DNA from: Xiphophorus maculatus | Lineage: Eukaryota; Chordata; Actinopteri; Cyprinodontiformes; Poeciliidae | Direction of reading: 5' to 3' | Length of the DNA stretch: 64,000 nt | Assembly (NCBI RefSeq): GCF_002775205.1 | Contig: NC_036446.1 | Location: 17,980,565 to 18,044,564, forward strand | In this document: positions 14,346-31,288 of the stretch, piece by piece | Layout of the letters: every line of letters begins with the position of its first letter | How positions within the stretch are numbered: position 1 is the stretch's first letter | Made by a program: the position numbers and the translations under genes | The notes under the pieces: model-generated | The model's database searches: none | What the model was told of the DNA's origin: nothing | What the model saw: only the letters and a program-made list of their open reading frames with translations

Positions 14346-14667
14346 CCAACATTTAAGTCAGAACTTATGCCACCATGTAATCCAATAATAATTTGCATAA
14401 TAAACATTACAAAAGTTAAACCATTTTGCTACAAGTTAGATTTTTGATGAATAGCTTTAAAGTGGCCCATTCACAGAAGCTCATTACTTATATTACTACT
14501 AACCCAAATCTGGTCATTTCAAAGCTTCTTGCAGCCATTTCTTCAACACTGTTTCAATCTCACAAAAAGAGGTAGTCTTTGCATTAATGTGAGTTTCTGA
14601 CTAAAATCCCCAGACTGTGGTGTGGTATGAAAGAGTCATTGATAATTTTACTACCACAAAATTCAAA

Positions 14668-14800
14668 CCATCCATTATCACACACGCTTATCCCTTGTGG
14701 GGTTGCCAGGGGTGCTGGTGCCTGTCTCCAGCGGTCAGCAGGCAAGAGATGGGGTACACCCTGGATAGGTCGCCAGTCCATCTCAGGGTTACCACACAAT
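14668..14800 (+). repeat. Teleost interspersed repeat fragment
   Basis: This fragment carries the blocks CATCCATTATCACACACGCT, GGGGTACACCCTGGATAGGT and CGCCAGTCCATCTCAGGGTT, which are typical of a very common fish repeat. It belongs to the same group as the degenerate copy about 1 kb upstream. No coding potential was seen. Confidence 0.6.
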
Positions 14801-14929
14801 TGTTTTGATTTAAAATATTTATCAGGAAAAGGATCCATTTTCTTGCTTCTATTGCTCCAAAACGTACTTCTCATTTTAGTGGTTCAATGTTCGTAAGAAA
14901 CCATTTGGTGTGTTAGTTCAAATTTATAA

Positions 14930-16011
14930 GGTCAGAAAAACGCAAAATCTCTTCGGGCTTCTGTTGCTTCAGGCTGTAATTTACTATCCTCTCTCACCTT
15001 TCTGACATTTCACCACAAACCCTCCAAGTCTCCGTCAGCATGCTTTGCGTCATTTCCTGGTGCACAGGCCTTGTGCAGAGATGTTTCGGATGTCGTCGTA
15101 TGCCAAAGGAACAGAGGACACCAGCGACAACAGGAGCATTTGTGATTGAGTAATACCTCAAGGGAGGAAATCCTGAGCAGAGAGTACGAGTTCAGATGTT
15201 GGAAATAATGAAAATTTCAAACACACGGCTGATAATTTCACAAGCCTGCTTTGAATCTTCTTTGAATATTAACTTTTTTTTATTTTTTACCTTCAATCTA
15301 GGAAGACCCAGACATAGAAAAATATGAAGATGAGAGGATTTGTAGTACTTTGTAGATGAAAACATATTTTCAGGTACTTTTTGGTAATGAAAATTAACAT
15401 GCATTTTGTAAAAATGCTGCATGAAAATTACATATGTATATATGTTCTAGGTATTGTACTTATCACCCAAAAATTGGAAAGACATTTTATGCATTTTTTT
15501 TTTTTTAAATCTGGTACAGTGAATCACAAAGATCTTGCTCTTCAAGGATTTCCAAGTTGTGGTATTTTGTGACGCTGTGGGGTGAACTTATTTGAAAATT
15601 TCCAAGTCTGGATAAAAAAAAACTGAAGAAAAATTTACATTTGTACATTTTTTTTTGTTTGAAATTTGGATATTGTAATTTTACAACACTGAGTTATACG
15701 GGGTTAAATATCGCCAATATAGATAAAATCTTGCTTACTTTCCGGTAAATTTCTTCAAAGTCCCTCTCTATTGAGGTTTTTAGCTACATATTTTTCTCTC
15801 CTGGGTCATTCTCTTGCAGCATAAGATGACTCTTGGTCTGACCTGCACTCTGTACTTCCTTCTTCCCTTTCCTTTACTCTCTGACAATGACAGAGTCAGC
15901 ACACCCCTGAGAACAGATTCACCTCTATTTAACCGAGTGAATTGGCTGATGAACACAAACCCTGTAAGACTGCCTTCTCCCCAGCACGTTTCCTCTCTTC
16001 TCTCACCAGTC
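14930..16011 (+). promoter_or_regulatory. Putative upstream region of lyve1
   Basis: No gene was seen in the roughly 1.1 kb before the lyve1 start codon. The part at 14960-15180 is less AT-rich than its surroundings and contains several GGAA/TTCC ETS-type cores, for example CATTTCCTGG and GAGGAAATCC. Such cores would suit an endothelial gene. The transcription start and any 5' UTR exon could not be placed. Confidence 0.3.
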
Positions 16012-18033
16012 ATGAATATTATCTGGGTCTGCATCTCTTCACTTCTGGCTTTTTCTCCTGTTTTCTCTGATCAAAACACAGGCAACATAAGAGGTGAGTG
16101 ATCTATTTTTGTTACATATATAGTCAACAGCAGAATTTCTTACCTGAAGTGACTTTTTGCTGCTTCCAGTTTTTCCCGCAGCCAATCAGAGCATAGCTGG
16201 CGTAATCCAGGTGAGTTACCAAAACAACCGAAACCAGCTTCAGTATGCTTTCAATGCCTCTGATGCCCGGAAGATCTGTCAGACCCTTGGACTCAGCATC
16301 GCCTCGAAGGCTCAGGTGAAGGAAGCTCTCAGCAGAGGTCTGGAAACATGCAGGTCAGACCACAGAAATGCTTTCCAATGACTACCCAGCATAATTTAAA
16401 ATAAATACCTGATATGGGTCTGGGTCATTCAGGTTTGGATGGACTGATGAGCAAATTGCAGTCATTCCTCGAATCCACGGATTGGCTAACTGCGGCCAAA
16501 ACCAAACTGGACTGTTGGTGTGGAGAGCATCCGTAACAACCGGGTTTGATGTATTCTGCTTTAACGAATCAGGTATGACTTGCTTTGTTTTTCCACTCAT
16601 TTGCAAATGAAGAGGCACATATTATATCTTATAGTTGTGATGTTCTTCATATTCATCTACATCCTTTATGGCTTAAGCAACAAAACAAAGCAAAACAGAT
16701 GCTGGTTGGTATGGTCAGTGGTTGCCTACCCAAGTTGTTCAACATAAAAGTTAATTTTAGATAACTTAAAGATGACCACAAGTTTGAAAACTGCGATAAT
16801 AATTGGTACGGTTTGTATTTTTATGCTCTAATTTATTCCTCAAGTTTTGTGATGATGTGATTAATGCCTTGATTTAAACAATCTTGTGAAAACACAAAAT
16901 ATGCAATATCTTCCCAAAATAGGTTGCAAAGTGGGATATTTGGCAGGAGATTATTACAGCTTTGACTAGGGGTATAATTAAGATGAACATTGATTTTGAT
17001 AGATTTTTTTCCCCACAAGAAACTTATGCTGTTATTTGCTCTTACTTTCCAATTTGTTTTTAAATGAAAATATCTGGAAAATGCATGTTGAGCCTCAAGG
17101 TGCCTCGAAAGCTAAGTGGGTTATTGTGAGGGTGTTATTTTACGGGTCAGAAGCAAAAAAGGTTTGGAAATAGCTGAGTTGTTACAGAAAGTCACTGATC
17201 AGTGCACTTTTGACTAAGCTTTGATTAATATCATTTATATGATTTTATACAAAACTACACAAAATGTTCTTCAATCCAATTACTTTTGTCCTATTTTACA
17301 ATACAATTTTTAAAAATTATTATTCTGTGAGTAAATACTTGCAAATTACAACCATAACGGCCAATCCCACAGAAGCAAGCCTTTCCTAATCTAATGAGAT
17401 ATCCTTCATGTTCATCCACAGATGCATTAATACAATTGAAGGACACAGTGACTGATAACCCTCTGAGCGACTCTGAGCATGCAAACTCAGTAAACTCCAC
17501 CCTCACAACCCAGTCTACGTCTTCGTCCTCCACCCATCCTCCTTCCTTTACATCAGCTGATGAAGCCAAGAGCAATGAGGTGGAGCCAGCCCGATTTGTT
17601 GGCAGTGCTCAAACCTTTGCTGGATGTAAGCGATTGAGCAGTGAAGGAAATTTTATACCGGTAGAGGGGGAGTTTCGTGTCATAACATGAGTTTTATCTT
17701 TCCTATCTTTCAGCAAAGATTGTACTCATCTCCTGTATCTGTGGTCTACTCTTTATCATAATATCTTTTGTTGCATACTTAAAACTGTGAGTGATTTTAA
17801 TGATAAAACATTTAGTACATTAGAAGAAAAAAAAACTGCTTTATCTAATTTTTTTCTCTGTTTCAATCTTTGTGAAAAGAGGAAGACACTGTCATTTGCG
17901 CTCTGACGAGAAGCAGCAACAGCAGCAAGATTACACCCAGACAGAAGAGTGGATATCTGTGAAGACTATTGCAGAAACCACTAAAGAAGTTCAGGAGGAT
18001 CAGAGGATAGAAGTGGACAATGGCAAAGAATAA
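16012..18033 (+). CDS. lyve1: Lymphatic vessel endothelial hyaluronan receptor 1 (LYVE1)
   Basis: LYVE1 is a type I membrane receptor that binds hyaluronan on lymphatic endothelium and some macrophages. Six coding exons: 16012-16093, 16170-16353, 16433-16572, 17422-17625, 17714-17786, 17880-18033. They sum to 279 codons (278 residues, against 322 in human as I recall). Residues 1-19 form a signal peptide. Residues about 36-135 form one Link module, with four cysteines (C64, C88, C109, C131) spaced as in CD44-type Link domains, and the blocks FGWTDEQ and LANCGQNQTGLLVW. A Ser/Thr-rich stalk at about 136-203 suits O-glycosylation. One membrane helix (about 205-226, rich in Ile, Leu and Cys) and a 51-residue tail with a five-Gln run follow. 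The ATG at 16012 was chosen because it begins a good signal peptide. An in-frame ATG at 15814 would add 66 residues with no family resemblance. Introns are short except 16573-17421 (850 bases, AT-rich, empty). Synteny with irag1 supports the call over CD44. Confidence 0.92.
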
Positions 18034-18189
18034 GCTTTTTTAACTATGTTTGGGAGGGGAATGCATATGTACCTGTTTAATATTTTGTGTTATCTGTCAG
18101 TCAGTGATGTACTGTAGTTTAGCCACTAGAGGGACATGTTTGCAAACATTTTGATTGGCAACTTTTTATTGTTATGATTCTGTTTGTAG

Positions 18190-18195
18190 ATTAAA
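18190..18195 (+). promoter_or_regulatory. Probable poly(A) signal of lyve1 (ATTAAA)
   Basis: ATTAAA lies 157 bases past the lyve1 stop. No AATAAA on the plus strand occurs closer to the stop. The signal sits about 30 bases from the oppositely oriented ampd3 signal. Confidence 0.4.
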
Positions 18196-18224
18196 CCAAA
18201 AAAGGGCAGCTCTCTTGCACATTT

Positions 18225-18230
18225 TTTATT
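18225..18230 (-). promoter_or_regulatory. Poly(A) signal of ampd3
   Basis: TTTATT on the plus strand is AATAAA on the minus strand, about 400 bases past the ampd3 stop. The 18231-18628 stretch is then the ampd3 3' UTR and contains no other gene. The convergent 3' ends of lyve1 and ampd3 meet here. Confidence 0.5.
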
Positions 18231-18628
18231 TCATGAGATCTTTTTCTAACAAAACAATTCATAAAACACATTAAAAAAGACAAAGGAAATGTCACAAATC
18301 CATATTTGTTTTTAAACCATTTTGTCTCACCTCTGGCATTCAGTGTATACTCTTAGTAACAGTTTTACATTTTTTTATAGCATACACTTTTCAGAAAATA
18401 TGTTGTAAAGTATGACAGTTCATACATATAGGTATTATGTAAAAGACAATAGCAAGTATAACTCAACTTCACAAGTCTGTCCCAGTCTTGATAAGCTGTA
18501 ACTACTTTTTTGCACTTGAAGAAGTGATCTTTACATTAATTATCAGAGCCATTGGGTTATTTTAAAGCAAACCAATGGTAACAGGGAAGAGAAAGAGTTG
18601 TTCTTTTGTTTGAAGTTTCCTTTCAGCT

Positions 18629-23888
<5,260 letters not shown>

Positions 23889-24955
23889 GTCTACAAGAGG
23901 GCAGAGGCTACATTAAATGGCAGGCAATAGTAATGTCTATTACACAAGGTATTGCTGAGATCAGTTTGTGTTTGGTAAACAAAACGATGTTCCTGTATAA
24001 CAGTTTTAGTGCAGGGTATATTAATTTCCCTAACAAATTGCCAGGAGTTTATACATTAACCAAGGCCATGTCATTTCTATTTTCCAGTTTTTTTATTGAT
24101 TCACCCTGAAGCAACATGTCTTTCACTTATAGTGTTTTATTTACCTCATTTAAAAATATTTTATTCTAACAAATATAATATAGTACATTTACAGAGGATT
24201 ATTTTTTACTAGAATGACAAAAGTTTCCAAATATTTACCATTACCTCTTCACATAACATAATAGAATAAATATCTGCTAGATTATCTTCATAGGTACACA
24301 CACTTAAAAAAACAACAACACTTTGACAAAAGTCGTTATGGGACTCTTAGAAAATTTCTCCCATTTAAAATATATGCCCAACATTCTGGTTCAGAAACAT
24401 TGTCATAAGAAACCACAATATTTTTAATAACTAGAAGTTATAGGACCTGGATTGAAATGGATGGTTTTAGAAGATTAGAAGGAAAATCCCACCCATGGGT
24501 TACAAATATACCATGCAGACAGTAAATGCAAAATCTATAAAAATATAAAGACCCCATATATTTGAGCACACAAAAAAATAACTCTTCCTATCAGTCTCTG
24601 AATTTAGAGTTTTTAATTCCCCCTTAAACGTAAACATTTTCAGTGTCTCCTAGCAACAAAAGGTGAGAGAATATTTAACTGATTTAAACTTCTTAGATTT
24701 CCAGGCAAATTCAATTATAAAAATATATTTCCTAAAATCAGAGGACGTGTTCGGGAGGTCCTAGATTCAAGGAGACAAACTGCATTTAATGTGACCGACA
24801 AACTGCGCGAAATAATTAAACTCAGAAATGACCCAGAATATTAAAGACACAGCAGACTGAGTTCTTCACATCGAGAAAGGTTGAACAACCAATTGAAACC
24901 TATCTGCGTTAAGTGAGTGAATGGCAAGTTAGATAAGCTTTAAACCAAGACTTAC

Positions 24956-25130
24956 CTTACGAGCTGTAAACTTTAACATATACGCTTAAAAAAGGTGGTG
25001 GCCGATAAGTTTTTGTTGTTGTTGTTGCTAGTGATTATATTTTTACCTTATCTCCTGCAGCCCTGACGGGTCTTCTTCTTCTTCTTCTTCGTATTATTAT
25101 TATTATTATTATTTCTCTTCTTCTTCGTGA
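24956..25130 (-). promoter_or_regulatory. Probable 5' non-coding exon and promoter zone of ampd3
   Basis: On the minus strand a strong donor (CGTAAG|GTAAGT, exon edge about 24956) faces the acceptor just before the ampd3 start codon, which implies a 5' UTR exon here. The upstream flank at 25130-25240 has several CpG sites and no TATA box that I recognise. The exact transcription start is not visible. Confidence 0.45.
25071..25128. repeat. Compound CTT/ATT microsatellite
   Basis: A run of CTT triplets is followed by about nine ATT triplets and then CTT triplets again. It lies in the likely promoter or first exon of ampd3, where length changes might alter transcript or promoter structure. Confidence 0.85.
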
Positions 25131-25239
25131 TAATAAACTGGTAGTTCTGATCATAGTTCTGATTGCAAACGTTTAGCGGAACAACGTCCGGTTTTCGACC
25201 ATGGTTACCGACAGCAAACGGCCGACACGTGAACGTTTG

Positions 25240-26000
25240 AAAGTTTTCAACATCATCATCAGCTATATATTTAAGACGTCCATCACAAGTTTATTTAAAA
25301 CGTTACTCTTTATGAGCCTTTAGTAGCTAGTGTGCTACAGTATTAGACATTTTTCTTGAAACTCATAAAGATTTTTATTCTACTTAACCTTATTACATCT
25401 CATTGCCATATATTTGAAGTTAGACTAGACGTTGCCCTTTAGCAGCACTATTGGAGATTATGGCTATCATCTGAGAGGGGGAGTTTCTAAATGAGCTTTG
25501 TTTTCTTACTTCCAATCTATTTCATTAAGCTGAAATCATCACCCTGACAGATACATATAGGAATATCTCAATTTCTCTCAGTTGGACAGCTCTCAACTAC
25601 AGGCAGTCAACGCTATGTGTGAAGAAAATAAGTATTTCTGTTACAAATCTATCTTGGTTGGTTTGGACAAATTTAACTTACCTCTCCTTGGTTCTTGGAT
25701 CTGTAAACGGTGCTAAAGATACTCCTAGCAACTGCAGTTTCTGTTTTAACATTGAGTAGTTACATAGAGTTGAAACCTATTTACATTATTGTACAAAAAC
25801 ATTTTCAATTTGCACCAAAAATACCTACATACACCTTTTACAGGCTTCTCAAAATAATTTGCTGTAGATTTGGACCATTTTGTAAAATGTATTGCTCCCC
25901 AAAACATTGACTTTGGTGTCTAAGACACTGTCCATAATTTGGCAACATGCTTCTAGTCATCGTCCATTTGGAAGACTCTTTTGTGGCTAAGCTTTAGCTT
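25240..26000. other. AT-rich intergenic spacer
   Basis: No gene, RNA or recognisable element was seen between the ampd3 promoter zone and the first Tc1 relic. Part of the right half may belong to that relic but is too diverged to assign. Confidence 0.5.
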
Positions 26001-26009
26001 CTTAGCTGA

Positions 26010-26660
26010 TGTATTGAGGTGCTCCTTAAGTTATTTCCAGATCATGTTTTTTCCTTATGATGCCATCTTTTTTGTAAAGTTGGGATGGCGTTCTTCCCTG
26101 AAAGATATAATGATGGTTTCAATGTGGCCAAAAAGATCTTTGTCCCTGGGTGTATTTCTACTTTCTATGTTGCCTTTGAAGTAATGGCTATTCCCTCTCT
26201 GAGTGGCCCTTCATACTGTTGACAAAGAATTTCTTACACTGTGGATAATCACTCCTCTTACTACCTTCAAGCATAATCATCCTAAGGTGTTTATCTTTTG
26301 TTCTGGGGTGCATTTGTATATTTTGCACCACAACACTTTAATCTCTTGGATACAAGGCCTAAGTGCTTTGTGAAAACTATTGTGGATGAAAATTACCTAG
26401 CTGTTTAAACGAGAGTATACTTGTTTAAACTGATTAATATGACACCTTCAGGTACCTGGGAATTGTCCCCAGGGATGAATCAGACTTTCAGAGGTCCACA
26501 AATCCCTTCCTGACATGTTGGTTGATTGTTATTATTTATTTTTCCATGATGTCACACAAGGAAGTAGTATGCCTTTAATGTTGTAAATTCACCAATTGGA
26601 ACCTTACAAAGTCATGACACCATCAGCTGAACTTTAGGTATTTTCAGATTTTAGTTTATT
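26010..26660 (-). mobile_element. Decayed Tc1/mariner transposon relic
   Basis: Read on the minus strand this is the worn middle and 5' part of a fish Tc1-like transposase unit. Plus-strand blocks that gave it away are TTATGATGCCATCTTTTTTG, GTTGGGATGGCGTTCTTC, GGTACCTGGGAATTGTCCCC, GGGATGAATCAGACTTTC and TTCCATGATGTCACACAAGG. They sit in the order expected for the family. Frames are broken throughout, so it is inactive. Ends and target duplication were not found. Confidence 0.7.
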
Positions 26661-26699
26661 TTGAGATTTACATCTTCAATTATTATTATTTTTGCATCA

Positions 26700-27480
26700 C
26701 TTATTTTTTATCATTGGATACATACTGTAGATTAAGTATATTATTATTTAGCTTTAATGTACAGAATTTCTTAATTTGGCTAGTGTGACTAAGCTATTCT
26801 AACTTGGACCTTTGGGTCAATGAGTCTTGCTGAAAGTTTTTTTAATGTGGAAAAATGGAGCTGATCATACATCATATCCATGATTCCTTTGGAGAATAAA
26901 GACCATTAGTCATTATTTCCTGCTCCTAATGTAAAACCTGTTAGAGGCTAGAGGAGGCCATTACTGGCCAACTCAGTTAGATCTCTGACATATATCGCTT
27001 TTATCTTGATGTCTTTATCTTGTCTTACAGCGTTTATTGTCAAAGTCATATCTGATAAAGAGATCAACGCTACTGGAGAAAAAGCTTTTTTACCACATTA
27101 CAGAGAGAGTGAGGAGAGAATGGAAGAAGCTCACTTGATCCCAGAAAAGCACTTGACTCCTTTGTAAGAGGTGCTTCTCCTTGTCTCATATTTTCCTCAG
27201 TAGCCAGGCCCAAAGGAAGAAGAAAGACACAAAGTGCTGGAAAATGCTTTCACCAAAGACAACATTTCTGAAAGACACGTAAATAATCCTTTTGACATAA
27301 TTTCCTGCAAAACTAAACCTGTTTCTCTGTGGCTTTTTTTGACTCAAAAGCTGAATTAGTAACTCAGGCATATTACAAGGCATATTACACTCTTACAAGA
27401 GTTGCAGCCACCTTCAGTGACTGATTATTATTTTAAGATTATGTGTAATTATCATGTTCAGATTATTTGCAAAAGGAGAA
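26700..27480. other. AT-rich spacer, probably repeat-derived
   Basis: No gene was seen. The part near 27030-27175, with many GAGAG and GAAG tracts, could be old transposon sequence, but I could not tie it to a family. Confidence 0.35.
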
Positions 27481-28148
27481 GCGACGGAAAATATTTCTTT
27501 ACAAATCCTGACAGATTGAAGTGAAGTACAGTGGCTTCAGCCACCACAGAGGCTCTGTGGTGTAGTTTGTTGGGGTAGCTGCTTATTTACAGCCCTGTCC
27601 TAGGATGTCTCCTCGGAACAATGCAGATGGTTGGAGACAGAAGAAATCTGACAATAATATCACTTTTAGACTTCATCTACCACTCTATGAAGCTGCTGCT
27701 GAACTTGAGCACTCCTTCAGTGAAGGCCTTCTGCATTCCTGGTGCACATTTATGTGAGACGATCAAAGCTTGATATATTGTTTTATGACCTTACTCTGTT
27801 TCAACTCCTCCACAACTTTATCCCTGAGCCATCTGCCGTGCTTCTTGGTCTTCAAGATGATTACTAATACAGTAAAAGCCTTTAAGGTTTACAGAGAACA
27901 GCTCAATTTATAAAATTGAGTTTTAATACTTATTAGGTGACATCTTGGGGCAATTGCTCTAGATTTTGTTTAGGAAGAGATTCTGCATACAAATTATAAT
28001 CTTTTCATTAATTTTTAAAACACTGCAAATGTTGTATTCTTTTTCTTCCTTCACATAAAAGCCTAAGGAACCCCATCCAACTTTGCAACAGTAATATATA
28101 AAATGTTTAAGAAGAATTTTGGGTGTGAATACTTTTGCAAGGCTCTGC
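27480..28148 (-). mobile_element. Second decayed Tc1-like relic, different subfamily
   Basis: The right edge (28117-28145) reads, on the minus strand, GCCTTGCAAAAGTATTCACA, a typical terminal sequence of a widespread fish Tc1 group. Further in, at 27790-27880, the minus strand carries blocks of the transposase start region (GGATAAAGTTGTGGAGGAGT, GTCATAAAACAATATATCAA). The remainder is deleted or scrambled. It is not the same subfamily as the relic at 26 kb. Confidence 0.65.
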
Positions 28149-28149
28149 A

Positions 28150-30340
28150 TTGTAAGCCTTAGCAGAGAAGATTAGACAGACTTGGTCTGTAGTATGAGTG
28201 CACTGCCACATATGTTTCCTCAGTGGACTCACATAATAGTGAGGTCATAAGCAGCAGTCCCTGATTTAACCTCAGAAGTTGTTGAGATTATCAGGCTAAT
28301 CCTCTCATCTGAGGTTATCACTGCACCTTAAGACTTAGTCAGTGTCTTAATCCTTGGCCCGTATCCTTTTGATGACAACATTATTGTCACATTTATAATT
28401 AATCTCCTTTCCTTTGCTGTCCTTTCCTTTTTTATTCTTCTTCTTCTCATTGGATTCAACAAACACCCTACATGGGAGAGCAGATATATATTCCAGACTC
28501 AGAGGAGATATTTTAAAGCACTTTGTTTCTGTATTTTATTTTTTTACTTTGGCACATATGTTTTGTTTTTACATTGTATGATTAAGCCAATATCCAGCTA
28601 GGAAAATTAGGCAATACATTTTAATATGCAATGTAGAATGAAAGACTAGCAATTTATCATGCAATAAGAGCTATAACTAAGGTATTATTTTTTACCTCTT
28701 GACCTAGACTGCTCAGTTTGTTGATGCCATCAGTGCATCAATGGCATCACAAGCTGATTGGCTTACTGAAGAAGTGACACCATCACATAGCTGGACAGTA
28801 CACATAGTACATCCATTCATTCTATTCTTCGAGAGGTTTAACTTTGATGGTAATTTTTTTAAAAATTCATTTACTTTCTGCTGTGTTTTTCCTAATTAGG
28901 GTGTTTGTCATTCGAGATAAATAAATTGCAAACAGAGTAGCTGACCACTAGATGGCGCAATTGTTTTATTACTTTAGCTGTTGTTCTACTTGGAGCAGTC
29001 ATTTGATTTGTGTGCCAGATTAAATAATTTTGTCATAAAAAATTCCAACAAAGACTGAGCCTTTAAAACCTTTAAATAACATAAAAATTTTTAGCTCAGT
29101 CTTCGGTCTTGTGCTTCATGAGTCAATACTTCATGAAGTATTTTTCCTATAACGTCACTAAAAATCATAGCATTTTGACAACCATAATACCACTTTTTTG
29201 TTCTGTATCAAGAATTGGACTTTTTTATACTGCTTTGCTGTATTACTTAATTCTGTAATGTTTTCGGGGATTGCTAGTAGGGATGGACTTCAATTTGAAC
29301 TTTTTAGTGTATGGAACAAATTTATCCCTATATGGAACGAAGATGCATGCAGTGAACCCAGTTTTGCATACTTTAGCGAAAAAAAGTTTTTATTCATATT
29401 TCTCAGCATGAGAAAACTAGATTGGATTTAAGATGAACTTGCATGGTCAATGATGCAATGCATTTAAATATAATTCAGTTTATGTTGAATTGCAAACTTT
29501 GTGCAAATCAGCAAGAACACTCAAGTATTGATTCTCATCTTTTTCTGTTCCTCAGTTAAAGGTTTAGTGGAGGTACTTTCTGATCTGGTAACTCTAGAGG
29601 GCGACAGAGATTGCATTTACATCACAGAGCAGGATTTATGATTGCAACTGTGTCCTCACTAAGACATTTCTTTTAACTGATGGTCTATCTGCTGATATTT
29701 AAGCTCTCTGGGTTTTATAGAGATAATCTTATTCAGTAATATTGGCATCGTTCTTTTTCTGCATAGAAAGCCATCGAAGTTTAATTTAAGAGGAAAAACT
29801 ACCTGATGCCTCTTGTTATCCTGCATGCAGCAGAGTCTGCAGGTTATGTCATACAATAATTAGTGGTCAGTAAATTTAAACTTTAATGCATCATATGATA
29901 TAGGTTGTACTTTTGTTCGCTTCATACAATAGGGCGAGGTGATCTATGGCAAAAGTGAGTTTCACCGTCTCTGTGATGCTCTCCCAGGAATGTTAGACCG
30001 GAACCCCCCATGTGAGGCTTCTTGTGTCCAAATCCACGCACCATTGAATGCAGATGGATCTAAATCTTCAGCCTTCCCTTGATGGCTTTAGGGCTGCTCT
30101 GTGGTGTGGGACGAGCCAACAAAAATGAGTGAAACTTATCCGGAATGTGCCCGGCACCATGTCGGGCCTTCTTTTAATGCCGATATCAGGAGGCTGCAGG
30201 GGTCAGAAATGGGGGAATGTTGTGAGAGGAAGAGTTTAAGGGTGGGGGCACGCTAATGAGAACCTGTAAGACCTTAAGAGAGACCAGGTGTTCTGTGTTT
30301 TCCTCAAGACAATAGATTGTCCTAAAGAATAAAGGACGTC
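28150..30340. other. Intergenic spacer between ampd3 and adm
   Basis: No gene was found in this 2.2 kb. It contains a CTCF-type motif near 28945 and a weaker one near 29591. A less AT-rich block at 29930-30320 stands out from its surroundings and might be a regulatory element downstream of adm. Confidence 0.5.
28945..28958 (+). promoter_or_regulatory. CTCF core motif
   Basis: CCACTAGATGGCGC fits the degenerate CTCF core CCASYAGRKGGCRS at every position. It lies in the spacer between the ampd3 promoter and the adm 3' end, a sensible place for an insulator. A single motif match does not prove occupancy. Confidence 0.45.
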
Positions 30341-30372
30341 ACAACAAGGTTTTAGATTTTGTATGCAAAAGT

Positions 30373-30378
30373 TTTATT
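30373..30378 (-). promoter_or_regulatory. Poly(A) signal of adm
   Basis: TTTATT on the plus strand is AATAAA on the minus strand, about 910 bases beyond the adm stop codon. The 3' UTR (30379-31288) is AT-rich. It holds a short TA run near 30490-30505 and at least two AUUUA pentamers (minus strand, about 30571 and 30757), a feature common in unstable hormone mRNAs. Confidence 0.5.
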
Positions 30379-31288
30379 GAATGACACAAATAAAATAAAA
30401 TACATTTACAAATATAAAATAACATACATATAAAACACATCAATTTAGCACAGTTTGCAAAGGAATAATGACAAATAGCTAAAATGCCCATATATATATA
30501 TATATCTCTCTTTCTGTACAAAAATAGCTTTATATGCATAAGTATTTTAATGTAACTTTTATATAATAATTAAATAAAGAAATTCATTTATATACACAAA
30601 TATCTGCACTAAAAAAATAGGATTGCACATGTTTTTTTTGTTGTTGTTTTTTTTACAGACAAAAACATTTTCAAGTATAGTTAAACCCAGTATGGATTGG
30701 CACATAGCTCAAAGAATCTAAGGCATTTTCCCTTGTACAGTGTCCAAAACTTGATATAAATGGAGAGCATTAAAGCTCTGTAGGCATATTGATAATGATA
30801 TATTTTCTTTATGATTCATTTTGCTTTAGTTCAAAAGGAAAAGTGCAAGCCATTTTTAGCAGTCTTATAGAGCATGATGTAGTCCTTCGGGAATAGCACT
30901 TTTTAAAGTCTAGGCCATGAGGAATAAGTGTGTAAAGTTCTAAAATGTTAATAGAGGGTTCCCTCTTTCAGGATGTGCCCACATGTATTTGCACTCATCC
31001 TTTTCCTCTGCCAGTCAGAGAACAGCACCTGTAGTTTGCTCCACACTATGCCATCCAGTTTCTTTAAGCCAGTTGTTTGCAAACTCTAGTCCACTGAGCC
31101 GCATCCCAGAGCCACGACTGCATCCAGAATCACTCTGACTCAGTCCTCCTGTCTGGAACAAATGTGCTGGAGTATACTTGGCAAGAGTCTTAGGCATTTG
31201 GAGAATTTCAAAGCCAAGCAGAAGGGGACACAAGCTGAAGAGTCCAGCTCCCTTGATTTTGCTCCCAAGTCCTCTTTCAGAGTCCTCC

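Noticed and set aside
15814-16011. N-terminal extension of lyve1 from an upstream in-frame ATG
   Set aside because: It would put 66 unrelated residues before a good signal peptide at 16012.
18121-18134. CTCF-like CCACTAGAGGGACA after lyve1
   Set aside because: It breaks the core at a key C and ends wrongly; it lies in the lyve1 3' UTR.
27186-27383. Short open frames in the ampd3-adm spacer
   Set aside because: Chance frames in AT-rich, transposon-derived DNA with no start context or homology.
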